From Sycobia sp. Sy_11 (Eukaryota > Arthropoda > Insecta > Hymenoptera > Epichrysomallidae), in assembly GCA_018907035.1 (NCBI GenBank), contig JACCIC010000003.1:6544001-6608000 (forward strand): DNA of 64,000 nucleotides, written 5' to 3'. Below, piece after piece: positions 49,860-61,010 of this stretch. Each line of letters starts with the position of its first letter. Position 1 is the stretch's first letter. The notes under the pieces are model-generated. The model was not told where the DNA came from and searched no databases. It worked only from the letters and a program-made list of their open reading frames with translations. The position numbers and the translations under genes were made by a program.

Positions 49860-50540
49860 CTTTTAAAAAATAACTTACTTAAAATACTATTTTTAAAGAA
49901 AAATAGTAATTTATATAAAAAATTTATTTAAAAAAAAATCAGTAACAAAGTGTATTAATTTTTACTATTAGACAATAGGAAAAAAATATAAATAAATACG
50001 CTTACTTCTATTTTTTATTAAATCGTCTTTTCAATTTTCAATATTTTAATAGAAGCAGAAAAAGATATTAGTCTTTTTTTATTTTGTTTCTTCGTGATTT
50101 ATTTTACTTTTCTTGAATATGCGATGGCCCACGTAGCAAATATTATGATTCATCTTTGAATTTAATAAAAATCTAATTTATTTCATTGGAATATTTTTAA
50201 TAATCAATATTCAATGTTAGCTATATTCACTTTTATTTTTAGTTGTTCATTACGATTTCTTTATAACCAAAAATTTAAAGTATAATGAATTAGTCATACG
50301 TTCTTTCCAGAAATCTGTTCGAGTACTACTTAGATTAGTAGTTAATAAAACTAAAAACAATGAATATGCGAAAATTTCAGAAATCGATTATGGCAATAAG
50401 CTATGTAATCATAGAATACTCGATATGTAAAGATGAAGTAAAATTAATATTGAATTTTATTAAATATAGATAGTTGTATGAAGCAGCAATAGAAAATTTT
50501 TACTTTATTCTAAATCATGTTATTAAATATCCTCTACCTA
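49860..50540. other. AT-rich non-coding stretch
   Basis: Very AT-rich. It may include further decayed Penelope sequence upstream of the endonuclease remnant on the minus strand, but no reverse-transcriptase motif could be read. Confidence 0.4.
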
Positions 50541-50854
50541 ATTAGCCTGTATAAATAATGAGTAAAGTTAAACTCCGTAGAAACTCTGCAGACACGTCAC
50601 TAAGCACGGCCAGTCCGACGATATCCTCAAATCGGGCTCCGCAAACATCTGATCCGCGTCTATCAGCTGCCCAAGAACAAGAAAACAATTTGGGACAGCG
50701 ACCTTGAGAATTTCTTGGATGAAAGTAATCCAACCTGTCGGTCAAGCTTCCTTTCCCGCCTCCCCCTATCACGCGCACACATACGCGCCTAATTTTCAGC
50801 AAAAGCTAGCTCACCGACTCTGACCGCGGCCGTTCTTCTTCTTTCTTTCTTCAG

Positions 50855-51008
50855 CATCCTGGGCCACCAGATACCGGAGGGAACTTTCACGGAGTTGGAC
50901 GGAGCGAACGGCTGGAACTTATATCCGGCGAGCAAGCACGCGACCGTCGCGATGACGCACACGGTTCGCCGAGAGATCAGCCGCGCCGGAGCGCCCATAA
51001 AGATTACG
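50855..51008 (+). CDS. SDR gene, exon A (active-site exon)
   Basis: The acceptor is a strong pyrimidine tract (TTCTTCTTTCTTTCTTCAG) ending at 50,854. The donor is ACG followed by GTGAGT at 51,009. The exon enters in phase 2 (one base completes a split codon) and encodes 51 residues with YPASK. It leaves in phase 0. It is GC-rich and lies in a CpG-rich patch (50,560-51,330). Confidence 0.9.
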
Positions 51009-54000
51009 GTGAGTTATACGCCGGCGCGGTGGTGCAGGGGGCAGTCGAGGGGGGGTTGGAGGGTATGGGCACTGCGAAAACTTCACCGAGCTCGGCTCGA
51101 GGGCGGCTCTCGGTAATTCTTATCGAGCCGCTCTATCGATTTAGTAATAAGGTAGAAAAGGCAGAGAGGAATGGCGAGAGTGAAAGAGGGGGGGGTGTCG
51201 GCGTCCCTGCTTGTTTGCGTGCCGCGAGCGATATGATTTATCGCGTCGCCAATCGTTGATGCAGGCGTGCTGAGCCAATCGCCTGACTGATTGAATTATC
51301 GAAGGCGCCGCAGCTGGTGGTCATTTCGGAATCGTAGACGTCGAAGATTTGCTTATGAGGAAAACTGGTGGTGGGTCGGCTGCGTTTACTTTTTTCTTCT
51401 TCCTCTTTTCTTCATTTTTTTTATCTTGGAGGATAAGACGTTCGATGGCATTGCAAGAAAACTTTGGTAACTTGATTTAACCCTTTTATGACGTTCATTT
51501 TCTGATAGCTACGTTTATTTGAATTGAAGGATCTCTAATGAGAGCCATAATACATCTAATTTCAATTTAAAAAATACACTTGTAAGTTTTTGAATAATAC
51601 AGGTTGAAGTCTAAGTAATAGCATTCCTCATTTTCGGCTCACAAAAGAAGCATTCGTTAACGTGATCGATCATCTGTAAACTGAAGACTTTTCAGAAGTA
51701 TGATATTTCAATAAGCTCTTTCGCACACGCATTTTATGGGTGCAGGTAAAATATTATCGCGAACCAGAAATGAAGGCATAGCCCTGATATCTATGCGGAT
51801 CATAATGATAAATGTAGAATAGCTTACGTATCTGCGATCATAGGAGAGCGCTAAGTGCGCGCGGCCAACATGCAGATACCGATGAAAGAAAGCACGCCAG
51901 CAGATACGTATTGGCAATGATCGTCGGAGTCGATTCTCTGAGTGTCACTGTTGTAAAAACCAGTCTTCTTCAGTACTACGTCTCATTATCGTTACTCGAT
52001 CGGCCGATACCATAAAAACACTGGAATATCAGTATTTTAATATTAAATGACATATTTGTATATAAGCGTTTCCATTTCATCAACCGTAACCTATTCCACT
52101 GGGCTGATGTTCGTGGACTCAGACTTTTTTGGAAAACATAATTTCATCTAACAATAACTGATTATCTTTTTATTTTTTACGATGAAAGAAGACCAGCGTT
52201 CCAATAATTCCGGTTTTAATACAAACTTTAATATTCGCTAAAGAATGTCGCTAAAGAGCTCGGACAAGCAATTGTAAAAACAAATGATGACCGAATGATC
52301 GAAATCCAATGTCTGCTATCCTGCCTTTACCGTCGCACGACGAAAGTTGAAAGAGAACAAGTCAATATCCGCGCATGTGGGTAAAAGCAAATAATGCTGA
52401 ATATAATATGCAATACAATACAAAAAGCAGAACACAGGTGTGTGGTGCCATAATTTTCAAACTGGGACCCTTCGCGGTCAGCGCATTATATGGCTCTTTT
52501 AAGATTCGGCTATAGCGAATCTCTGAGTTAGTTCCCGATCAGCATAGGAGCTGATAGTTGTCGTAGCCATTGTCGTAGCCAATGTTTTAGTTCACCTCAT
52601 TTAATTATCAGTGGATGCGGCCAAAATTATTTAATATATCTCATATATGTACTGATTTTTTTAATTTTAGTTGACAGCTTTTAATATCCTAGTGGAGTAA
52701 ATGTATTCGATTTGAAATAGACAGTATGATCTTATATTTATGATTTATAAGATCAATTATCAATAAGTTATTTATTATAAATCTTTTATAGTATGTATAA
52801 GAGTTTGTGTATTCAATTATAATAATTTGCATTTCGTATACATTGACTCTGTAAGTAAGTATTGTAAATTTACATTAAATTATTGTTTTTCATCTTTAGC
52901 TTCATACTAAGATCTTGATCCGTCCTTTAACTATTAGCGTAGATCATCTTTAGTATGCTATCAGACTTGTCACGCGTGCATTAAAATTGTGCAGTATTCA
53001 ACTTTGAAATACAACAATTATATTAATAATTTTGCGAAAATAAATTAACGAATTCCAGAAAAGGCATGCGATACCTTAACTGCGAGTATCGCGCATCTCC
53101 ATTCGAAGCTGATTTCGAAATTTTTATTGAAACAGGACATCTTTATAAACAATCACTCAAAATGAAAGTAAGTTAACTCTATAAAAAACAATGTAATTTC
53201 GAATAGTTAGCCCGCGTATGTGGAACGCGTTAGATTTCTTGCTGTTCCCCAGCATCTACGTTTGAGGATGATGATGAACGAGAGAGATCAAATGGAAAGG
53301 CACAAACCACAATTCTCGTTCGGCTAAACTTCTGAAATTAGATCTACCTAACTTCTCTAGTAAATATTGGCATTGGGAAAGCTTTTGAGATTTATTTACG
53401 TCACTCGTGTACAATACCCCGCGTATAGACGATCCAATGAAGTTCTACTAACATAAGTCTATTATGTATACTGCAATTATCTTTAATTACATATTGAATA
53501 ATGAATCAATTATTCATGATTAACTTTAATAGTAGAGTCATATTAGAAGGCTTCTAGTATGAAAAGTAAAGTATTGTAAGAAACTATCATTACAAAATAT
53601 TTATGCAATAAAAAATTTCATCCTGGCAGCTGTCATAAGGTTAATTGATAGTTACGTTCATAATGAGTCATGCTCGGTCTATGCCTCCTATGTCTATGAG
53701 GAAACGTTATAGGTATCAGGGAAGCCTAAAACCACGTATAAATAAGAATAATTAAAAAATATATCACGGATGAAATTAACTGGAAAAAAGCTGGTGAAAT
53801 ATATAAACTATAATTGTCAAACGATCAAATTTATAATTATAATTCTTTGGCAGCAATTTTGATCAATGTTAAGCTTTAAAAATCGAAAATATCACTGTCA
53901 CGTGGACTCTGATTTGTATCATGTCAAAACCGTATATGTCATTTGTCTTTATTTACTTATATCATTCTAAGTACGTGTTTTGGGTATTTTGTGATTTTAT

Positions 54001-54381
54001 GATTATCTAGAGTTAATGTTGTTTTATTAATCTCTAGGATATACATTAGTATTCTATCGATATTACGCCCAACTTCAATATAATTATTGTACAATAAAAA
54101 CCATCATTATTTCCAGAGCATTAGCGCAGAACTCGTAAATACTGATATATCGAAGCACAATGAGGCGTTGTACAAGAGCTTGGAAAATGTACCAGTCCTT
54201 GATCCCGGCGACATCGTCAATGCCGTTATCTATGCTTTCAGCACTCGACCGGAAGTTCAGGTATTATAAGCATTATTTTTACGATGATATTGCTTTGTTC
54301 AAAATCGTTTCGATACTCTTACACGTTATTCTTACGTTCTAGATAACCGAAATTACTGTCGGGAACCAAGGAGAATTATAA
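50855..54381 (+). CDS. short-chain dehydrogenase/reductase, farnesol dehydrogenase/DHRS11-like, C-terminal half
   Basis: Three exons (50,855-51,008; 54,117-54,260; 54,343-54,381) join in frame to give 111 residues and a stop. Exon A carries the classical SDR active site YPASK (Tyr and Lys four apart) in NLYPASKHATVAMTHTVRRE. It is preceded by a SILGH-like segment that probably contains the catalytic Ser at the splice junction. Exon B gives SISAELVNTDI, the strand after the active-site helix, followed by LDPGDIVNAVIYAFSTRPEV, typical of insect farnesol dehydrogenase-like and DHRS11 enzymes. Exon C ends ITEITVGNQGEL. These NADP(H)-dependent cytosolic enzymes oxidise or reduce alcohols and carbonyls such as farnesol or steroids; the substrate here is unknown. 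Family members have about 245-255 residues, so the Rossmann half (TGxxxGxG, NNAG) is missing from the window. The usual PG after SIS is AE here. Confidence 0.88.
51009..54116 (+). other. SDR gene intron (3.1 kb)
   Basis: A GT...AG intron between exons A and B. It contains a G-run near 51,190, the end of the CpG-rich patch, and AT-rich DNA. There is a small exact tandem TTGTCGTAGCCA near 52,558-52,581. ORFs within it show no domain. Confidence 0.8.
54117..54260 (+). CDS. SDR gene, exon B
   Basis: Acceptor TTATTTCCAG at 54,107-54,116; donor CAG followed by GTATTA at 54,261. It has 144 nt, phase 0 at both ends, and 48 residues without a stop. It holds the SISAELVNTD segment and the LDPGDIVNAVIYAFS helix. 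Confidence 0.9.
54343..54381 (+). CDS. SDR gene, last coding exon
   Basis: It follows an 82-bp intron whose acceptor is TTACGTTCTAG. It encodes 12 residues (ITEITVGNQGEL) and a TAA stop at 54,379-54,381. The C-terminal strand ending matches the usual last exon of this insect SDR group. Confidence 0.85.
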   Translation: MTEITVGNQGEL

Positions 54382-54553
54382 TAGCAGTTCAACCGGAGTG
54401 ATTTACTTTTAACTGTATATTTTAATCTAAAGACTTTCAACGATTATCCGATTTCAAATTTCACTCGTAAAACTTTTACGGTATTTCTCCAAACTTACAA
54501 TAATAATTGAATAATCAATTTAGCTGTATCGAAAAAGAAGTCAATAATAACAA

Positions 54554-54559
54554 AATAAA
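54554..54559 (+). promoter_or_regulatory. candidate poly(A) signal of the SDR gene
   Basis: AATAAA about 175 bp after the stop codon, in AT-rich sequence. Further AATAAA copies follow (for example near 54,665), so the site used is uncertain. Confidence 0.45.
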
Positions 54560-54659
54560 TAATGAATGAGTAACTAATACATTAATTTTGTGCGAAATGA
54601 ATGAATTTGAATTATAAAAAAGAATTTATTTAAAAATATGATTTGTAAATGAAGTTTAT

Positions 54660-57043
54660 AGTGCAATAAATAATATATTTAATCTGAAGATTTCGAGAAT
54701 AAATGAATTTTACGTTTTTAGAGGTTAATTTCAATTTATTACCAGTCATAATTTAGTCCTTCGTTTAATATTCTACAAACATTAAAAGCTTAGAAGATTT
54801 TAACTATAATAGTCCAATGCATTTGTCCATCACCCTTGCTCATCTAAATTGAAAGAAAAGAAATCATGGTATATTACGACAGGAGTCCTCTGGCGAAAAA
54901 GATATGAACGTTTAATGGTGCAATTTCGTCGGGTGTCGTAGCTATATGCACTTGGATCTCCTGCTTTTATCGCGCGGTCAAATGTCAAGCTATAATCGCG
55001 AGAATAAGCGCGTGCAAAATCCCTAGAATATGACGCGATAACAACGCAAAGCCTTCCAAAGCGTTATTGGCAGGATGACCCCGGCACTGTTTTACTGCGC
55101 AAAACTTCTAAGCGCGAGGTTGTTTTGTATATGTATACGTATATTATTCAAACTGAATAGGTTGTTTTGCGGACAGTTGTTTTGATAGACGATTTGAAAT
55201 TTTAGAAACCGTTCACTATAATAATTTTAATTGAAACAATAATACTAAAAATAAGCAAATAACATCAAATAAACTGAGATAAAAATTCTTGATTTTAAAT
55301 TAAATAAAATTAATTAAAATGAAGCAGTGATAAGTCATGAATAAAATTGATTTCAACAATAATAGAATCTAAATTTAACTTTAAAATTTAATTTCAGTCG
55401 CCGGAGAACCATTGATTCCATCTTGATAATATTCATTAAATGTAATAAAAAATGAATATCTTACCCTTTTGTTCCAATGGACCTTTTTCTATTTACTCTC
55501 ATGAAAATTTTTTAGATTAAATTTTTTAAGCTATTTCCATATTTTCTGATTCTTTTTAATTTTTTCAATCTTTTCATAACTTTCCAACATATTTTTTCTT
55601 ATCTAAACATACCCATAAATAGATCTTGAATAATTAAAATATACTATAGATTATATTTTACAATAATAAAATTCTTTTATTATTATATAGAAAATTAAGT
55701 AACGATTTATATAAAAATACATTCCTATAAGATTCTTCTATATTAGTTCAAATTTCTTACCTGTGTAGCAATAAAATAAAGCTTTACATCATTTTTTTCT
55801 AAATAAATGGCCGAACACTAATTACTATCGCATTTGCTAAGTAATTATTAAGTAATTACTAGTAATATAATTAGTTATTAATATTTTTAGCACAACTTCG
55901 TTTAATAAATTAAAATTTATTTTGGTTTTGAATTATTCTAATTAATATGACTAAAAATTGACCGTAAATTTAAAAACACACCTGTAGTAAGTAAGAAATC
56001 TATAATCTATAACCTATAATCTCTATAAATAATTTTCATATAAAAATGAATAGAAGAAAGGTGAAAAGATACAAAACAGATCAGGTAATAATTTTTTTAT
56101 TATATTTAATCTATTTTATCAAGCTGAAATCAATTAATTTGTTTCCGTCGATTATAGACTCTCTATGAGTAAAAAAAGTCTTTTTTCTACTTTAATAAAA
56201 AATATATAATATTAATCATTTAATACACTACAAAGCTGAAATTTTGTAATCTAATACTATTGACCATTGATATATTTAAAAATGTCAACAAATAAATATA
56301 TAAATTAAAACAGAATTGAAAATCGTAGAGTATCCTCAATCTGAATATGTGTTTCAATCAAAGCAATCACCGTGATTTCATCAGTAAGACAGAAATAGCT
56401 ATTTTTTAAACATTTTTTTTTCAATGTTAAAATTTCAAAAAGCGTATTATCGTTGATCACGTGTGTACTGCATGCTTGATAAATAACTATCAATACCTTA
56501 TGAAAAAGTATGCGCCAAAACGGAACATCGACATATACGTAAAATAACACAAATGAGTAAAAAAAGTAAAAAAATGTGCTTCATAAATCCAACTATAAAT
56601 AAATTGATGATGTGATGAAATAAACTAAATAAAAATATGCATGCATATAAGTATATAATTTTTTTAAGTTTAGTAATATTATCGTCTTTATAGTTCAGGG
56701 TTTCATTTGACCCTTACCCTTTGCTTGACTTAAAGTAGTCAAACCATGATCAAAAGGTGCTCTCAGTGGAAAATAATATAGTCTTGTTATCTTTGCTTGG
56801 CAAAATTGCAATTTAATAATAGCTCGGCTGCTTTATTATTATTAAGCTCCTGGCTAAATTGGATATTTTAAAATTTTTTTATACTTTTTAGGACGGAATT
56901 ACAAAACTTTTGGATAAAAAAAGTTTGATATATTTAATAATTTATTTATTAATCCGATTTTAATCATTCGAAGATATAGTGTAACAAATCTTTTTTATTA
57001 TTCGTAAATTTCAAATTTCGGAAACGTTTTTTCGATTTTGACA

Positions 57044-57076
<33 letters not shown>

Positions 57077-59730
57077 AGAAAGAGAGAGAAATTGAAACAA
57101 CAATATATAATAGTTTCGACAAGCATTTTCAGCGTTAATAAGATGATTTTCTCGTTTAACATAAATCATTATAATGAAATGGTATTAAACAATGTTTTAT
57201 AAATTTTAATATTTTCTTTTAAATAATTATTACTTAAGTAACGTTTGTATATTTGGATATTTTCATTCTATAGAAAAGTTGAAAAAATACTAGAAGTATT
57301 TGACAAAATATAAGTAATTCAAATATAAAGAATATTAATTTAAAATTATTATATATCATTCGGAACTAATCACTTTAGAATCGCGCGTTCTACCACAAAT
57401 ATCAAATTTTCCTTGTTTTCTGTATTTGGCTCTACATTTTCTTGAGCTATCGACACATTTTGTTCTTACTAATTGGCCTTCTTATACCAATTGTGCGATG
57501 CACATTAAACTTTTATGGCATTTCATCTGTTTTTTTAGAATATAAACAATTTCTTACATGAGAATTCTTTTAATTTTAACAAGTGCTTCAAGGTTGTTTC
57601 ATGACATACTGATTCGAATGCGTCGACATAGCAGATCGATATATCTTTCGTTATATCGCTACAGCCAAAGCTCGGGCCGACGTATTGGCATTAAATAATT
57701 TTTGCACATACGGTGATAAAACCAGCAACGTTGATCAGAAGAATTTAAATATACACTAATTTATTATTAATTATTCATAAAGTAGCAATAGTTATATCAT
57801 AAAAAATTATAATTTTTATGTAGCCGCAGTTTTTCAGGATAGATTTTATACATTTATTTACGATTTACGTTTGACGATCAATGATACTGGTAAGGTAACA
57901 AAATTTTTTAAACATGTAATTCTGCATAAAAAATAATGCTGAATATGTCTAAAATCACGCTGAGCTATTTCTTGAAATGTTTTAACTAAATAGTATTTCT
58001 GCATTAGACTGAATTTCCTTTGTCCTTCTCGAATAAACATGAATAAGATCTCGATTTCTTAGTTATACAGAGCAAAAATTGCTTTTCATTCTTCATCGAA
58101 GGATTATAGTGATGATTTTGACAATAAGATAACATAAGAAAATATGCCCTTTTCCTACAGGATTGCCAAGATATACATGATACCAAGATATACATGTACC
58201 TTACCTTGTCTATTTTCAATATTGCCCATCCTTCAACTCAATCTCTGATACAAGCGATTTGAGCAATTTGCACGTTACAAAGAACAATGACCGACTTGTA
58301 GCGTTTAATTATCAGAATTTCCGGATGTTGCATGAAAAATTTTGCGATACAGTTTTAAAAAATTTAATAATCCAAAAGTTAAGCTACGCAAACGAAATAT
58401 CAACTTAGTTAATAAAATTATCTAATTAAGTCGCGCCATTCATCAAGCGGTCCGCTGATTAATCAAAAACGTCCCCACCCCGCCCCGTCGCCCCTGCCGG
58501 CCCACCCAGACTTCGAAGTAAAGTAGCAGTTGGCTGATAAATCATAGAAATTTTTACTGGCTTCCGCGTCAGGAAGCTTATCTCTAATTTCATCCGTGAA
58601 AATTTTCACTATCCCCGGCCATCAGCCCCATGATCGTTGAATATGAATCTCCCAGCTTCCTCTTACTTCTTCCCCCATTAAATCGTTACTTAATCATCGG
58701 AAAACGGACCGGATTGCAATATCTGTGCAAAGTAAATCTAATAAATTGTTTCGTGGCATTTGTTGTCGTTCTTGTCGCTGACGATGATGTCGATCTAGCG
58801 AAGGGAAGCAAATGATGAAATAATAAAACTGGTAACAGTATCCTGTAAATGACACATGCGTCGGTCAAATTAAGAAGTGCCCAATATTTGGCCGTTATGT
58901 TCCAAGAGAAATTCATTAAATACGCAAAGTAAGCGGTTGTATCGTGGCCCGGCAATATATCACTCTCGTTACCGGTGCATGTGTAAAATAAATTATTCGA
59001 CAAGATTCGATATTAACGCGATCCTCTGTAGGTCTCCCTTCATTTCTTCATAGTCAATATATTCATTGTGGTCGGTGAATTGATAATCAAAGCTGCATAA
59101 AAAATTACTGAATTGGAAAAATATCTCTGCAATAAAAATACATGATAACTAGTCAAATATAATAATAAGTTCAAATAGGAAAGAGCAAATTAGTTATTTA
59201 TTACTTTATTAATTGGAAGTGAGACAGTGTCAATTTTAATTATGACGTAATGCGACCAGTCTTCTTTCATTTTCTACCAAGATGGACTACATAATCGAAT
59301 GACATTTATGCCTGGTACTCCATTCGTATCATACAAAAATTAACCTTTTGAATCTCCGGCGTATTAACTAATGTCAATGTAAATAATAGCTATTAAATTC
59401 GTAACAAGATTTTTTAAATATTAGCTAACTTCCTCCATTTATAATTTCATTAATGTATTCATTAGCATCAACCATGAGATCGAATGAGTACAATTTATAT
59501 GTGAAAAAACGTATATGTAGCTTTTTTCATTTTGACTTTACAGATTCATGACTTTTTAAGATAAATATTGAGTTATTCTTATTGTAAATTATTATAAAAT
59601 TAAGCCTACTAAACTAAAGATTCTGATGAATACGAATCTATTGTGCAAGCACATATAATTCTATTGTGAATGGTTCAGATAAGCACAGAATTTAGAAAAC
59701 TAGTATCAAATATTAAATATGTCTTAGATA
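54660..59730. other. AT-rich non-coding stretch downstream of SDR
   Basis: Mostly AT-rich. It includes a (GA)n tract at 57,051-57,075, a small direct repeat CCAAGATATACATG near 58,167-58,197, and a GC-richer patch at 58,440-58,620. A 105-codon minus-strand ORF (58,686-59,003) has no recognisable motif. Confidence 0.45.
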
Positions 59731-59734
59731 ATAA

Positions 59735-59941
59735 ATTATCCTCAAAAAAAACGATGCAGGAAAATTACTTCATACCTACCAAACATACATGCACCTTAAC
59801 GTCCTTTTAGATCAGTTCACAGTAGTAAAAGCCGCAATAAATAAAGACTACAGTTTACCTGCCCAGTTTTACGACCAAATTACTTTATCCACAGCAGTCA
59901 TGCAAAATCTATTACTCAGAAGAGATCTCGCCAAACTTTAA
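59735..59941 (+). CDS. short ORF or terminal exon, unidentified
   Basis: A 69-codon stretch without an ATG at its start, open from just after an upstream TAA to the TAA at 59,939. It has balanced, protein-like composition: KLLHTYQTYMHLNVLLDQFT, then KDYSLPAQFYDQITLST and MQNLLLRRDLAKL. A CAG at 59,757-59,759 could be an acceptor, which would make it a terminal exon. It could also be a decayed element ORF. I recognise no family. Confidence 0.25.
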   Translation: MILKKNDAGKLLHTYQTYMHLNVLLDQFTVVKAAINKDYSLPAQFYDQITLSTAVMQNLLLRRDLAKL

Positions 59942-60029
59942 TATTTGCATATATATGCCTGTATACCGCTGATGTGCATGCGGCAGGTCCACCACCTTTC
60001 CTCGTAACTCAGGGATCACTGCCAATTTG

Positions 60030-60615
60030 CAAGTCTTAAAAGTGCAAAAATTGCGGGCCCGTAAACGAGTTGGCGTGAACTTTGCGCCAAGGTACGAGTG
60101 AAAAACGGTCGCAGAGCCATAGAAAAAAAAGTGGGTGGACGCATTTAGTCCATTTTTTGAAAGAAACTAATTCTTTAGAATAGAGAGATAGAAAGACAGA
60201 GAGACAGAAGGAGAGAATCGGGCGCGATTTGCTCTCGGCCAAACGAGGCCCGCGCGAACGCTCGGTAAATAATGAGACAATTTATGACGTGCGCGCGGGC
60301 ACGCACACAATGACCGTCATAAATTACACTTGCGCGCGGCACGCCGCGCAAAAGCAAAGGAGTGCGCGCCAGTCTCTGTATATACACGGAAAGAGAGAGG
60401 GAGATAGAGAGAAGGGGGGTGAGAGATAGTGAGGAGATGAGAGGGAGGGGAAGAGCATTATACACACGGAGGCGCACGCATGCATGTTTTAGGCATGGCG
60501 AGGACGCGATACGCGACCGGCATAATTTATCCCTTTTCAAATGCAGTACCCCGCGATAAATTTGCATGCTTTAATAGAAACGCCGAATTTTATATATATA
60601 CATATACATATACAT

Positions 60616-60672
<57 letters not shown>

Positions 60673-61010
60673 AGCCCGTAATGCAACCTGGCCGACGAGG
60701 CACCGGTGGATAAAATCGACAATTCGTAATCGGTTGCAGAAAGGGAAGCAAGAAGCGAACGGTTTTCAAATCATTTGCCTGCTACCCTCGCTCGTTATTT
60801 GCCCACTCCCACCTTTTCTCTTCTTCTCTCTCTCTTTTTTTGCATATTACGGGGAAAGGCGGGGACGGCACGGACGCGATCGCCTCTTTTGAGAAGGAAT
60901 AATCTCTGAACGATCGTTCATGCGCCCGCGGCCAGTCCGTGGCATTGGCGCTGATTGTTCTTTCACAATTGTCTGTGTGTGTCTGTGTGTGTGTGTGTGT
61001 CTGTGTTCGT
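60030..61010. other. GC/GA/CA-rich island with microsatellites
   Basis: CpG-rich sequence, GA-rich tracts (about 60,180-60,215 and 60,390-60,450), a (TA)n-(CA)n-(TA)n compound tract at 60,589-60,672 and a TG tract at 60,971-61,006. ORFs on both strands are repeat- or GC-driven. Confidence 0.5.
60589..60672. repeat. compound (TA)n-(CA)n-(TA)n microsatellite
   Basis: TATACA units lead into about 16 CA units flanked by TA runs. Confidence 0.95.

Larger units (their letters stand above)
48990..49860 (-). mobile_element. Penelope-like retroelement, 3' end with decayed endonuclease (copy 4)
   Basis: On the minus strand, the end of the GIY-YIG endonuclease coding region (about 49,860-49,449) is followed by a non-coding tail. 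The tail has the box CTGATGAG (49,374-49,381), CGAAA (49,354-49,358), GTGGGAACAGTCAGATTGCA, TTTCAGAATAGTCTACGGGG, AAGGACAGTCGAACTGTCCT and the terminal boxes with AGTCGACATAAG. The tail matches the other three fragments in order and orientation, which identifies the whole family as Penelope-derived. The middle part (about 49,060-49,190) is unrelated to the other copies and contains a perfect hairpin, so something may have been inserted or replaced there. Confidence 0.72.

Noticed and set aside
52558..52581. Tandem TTGTCGTAGCCA duplication
   Set aside because: Only two copies; an ordinary short tandem duplication in the SDR intron.
58686..59003. 105-codon minus-strand ORF
   Set aside because: No recognisable domain. 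Part reads through a simple GTT/GTC-type run as Ser/Thr repeats.
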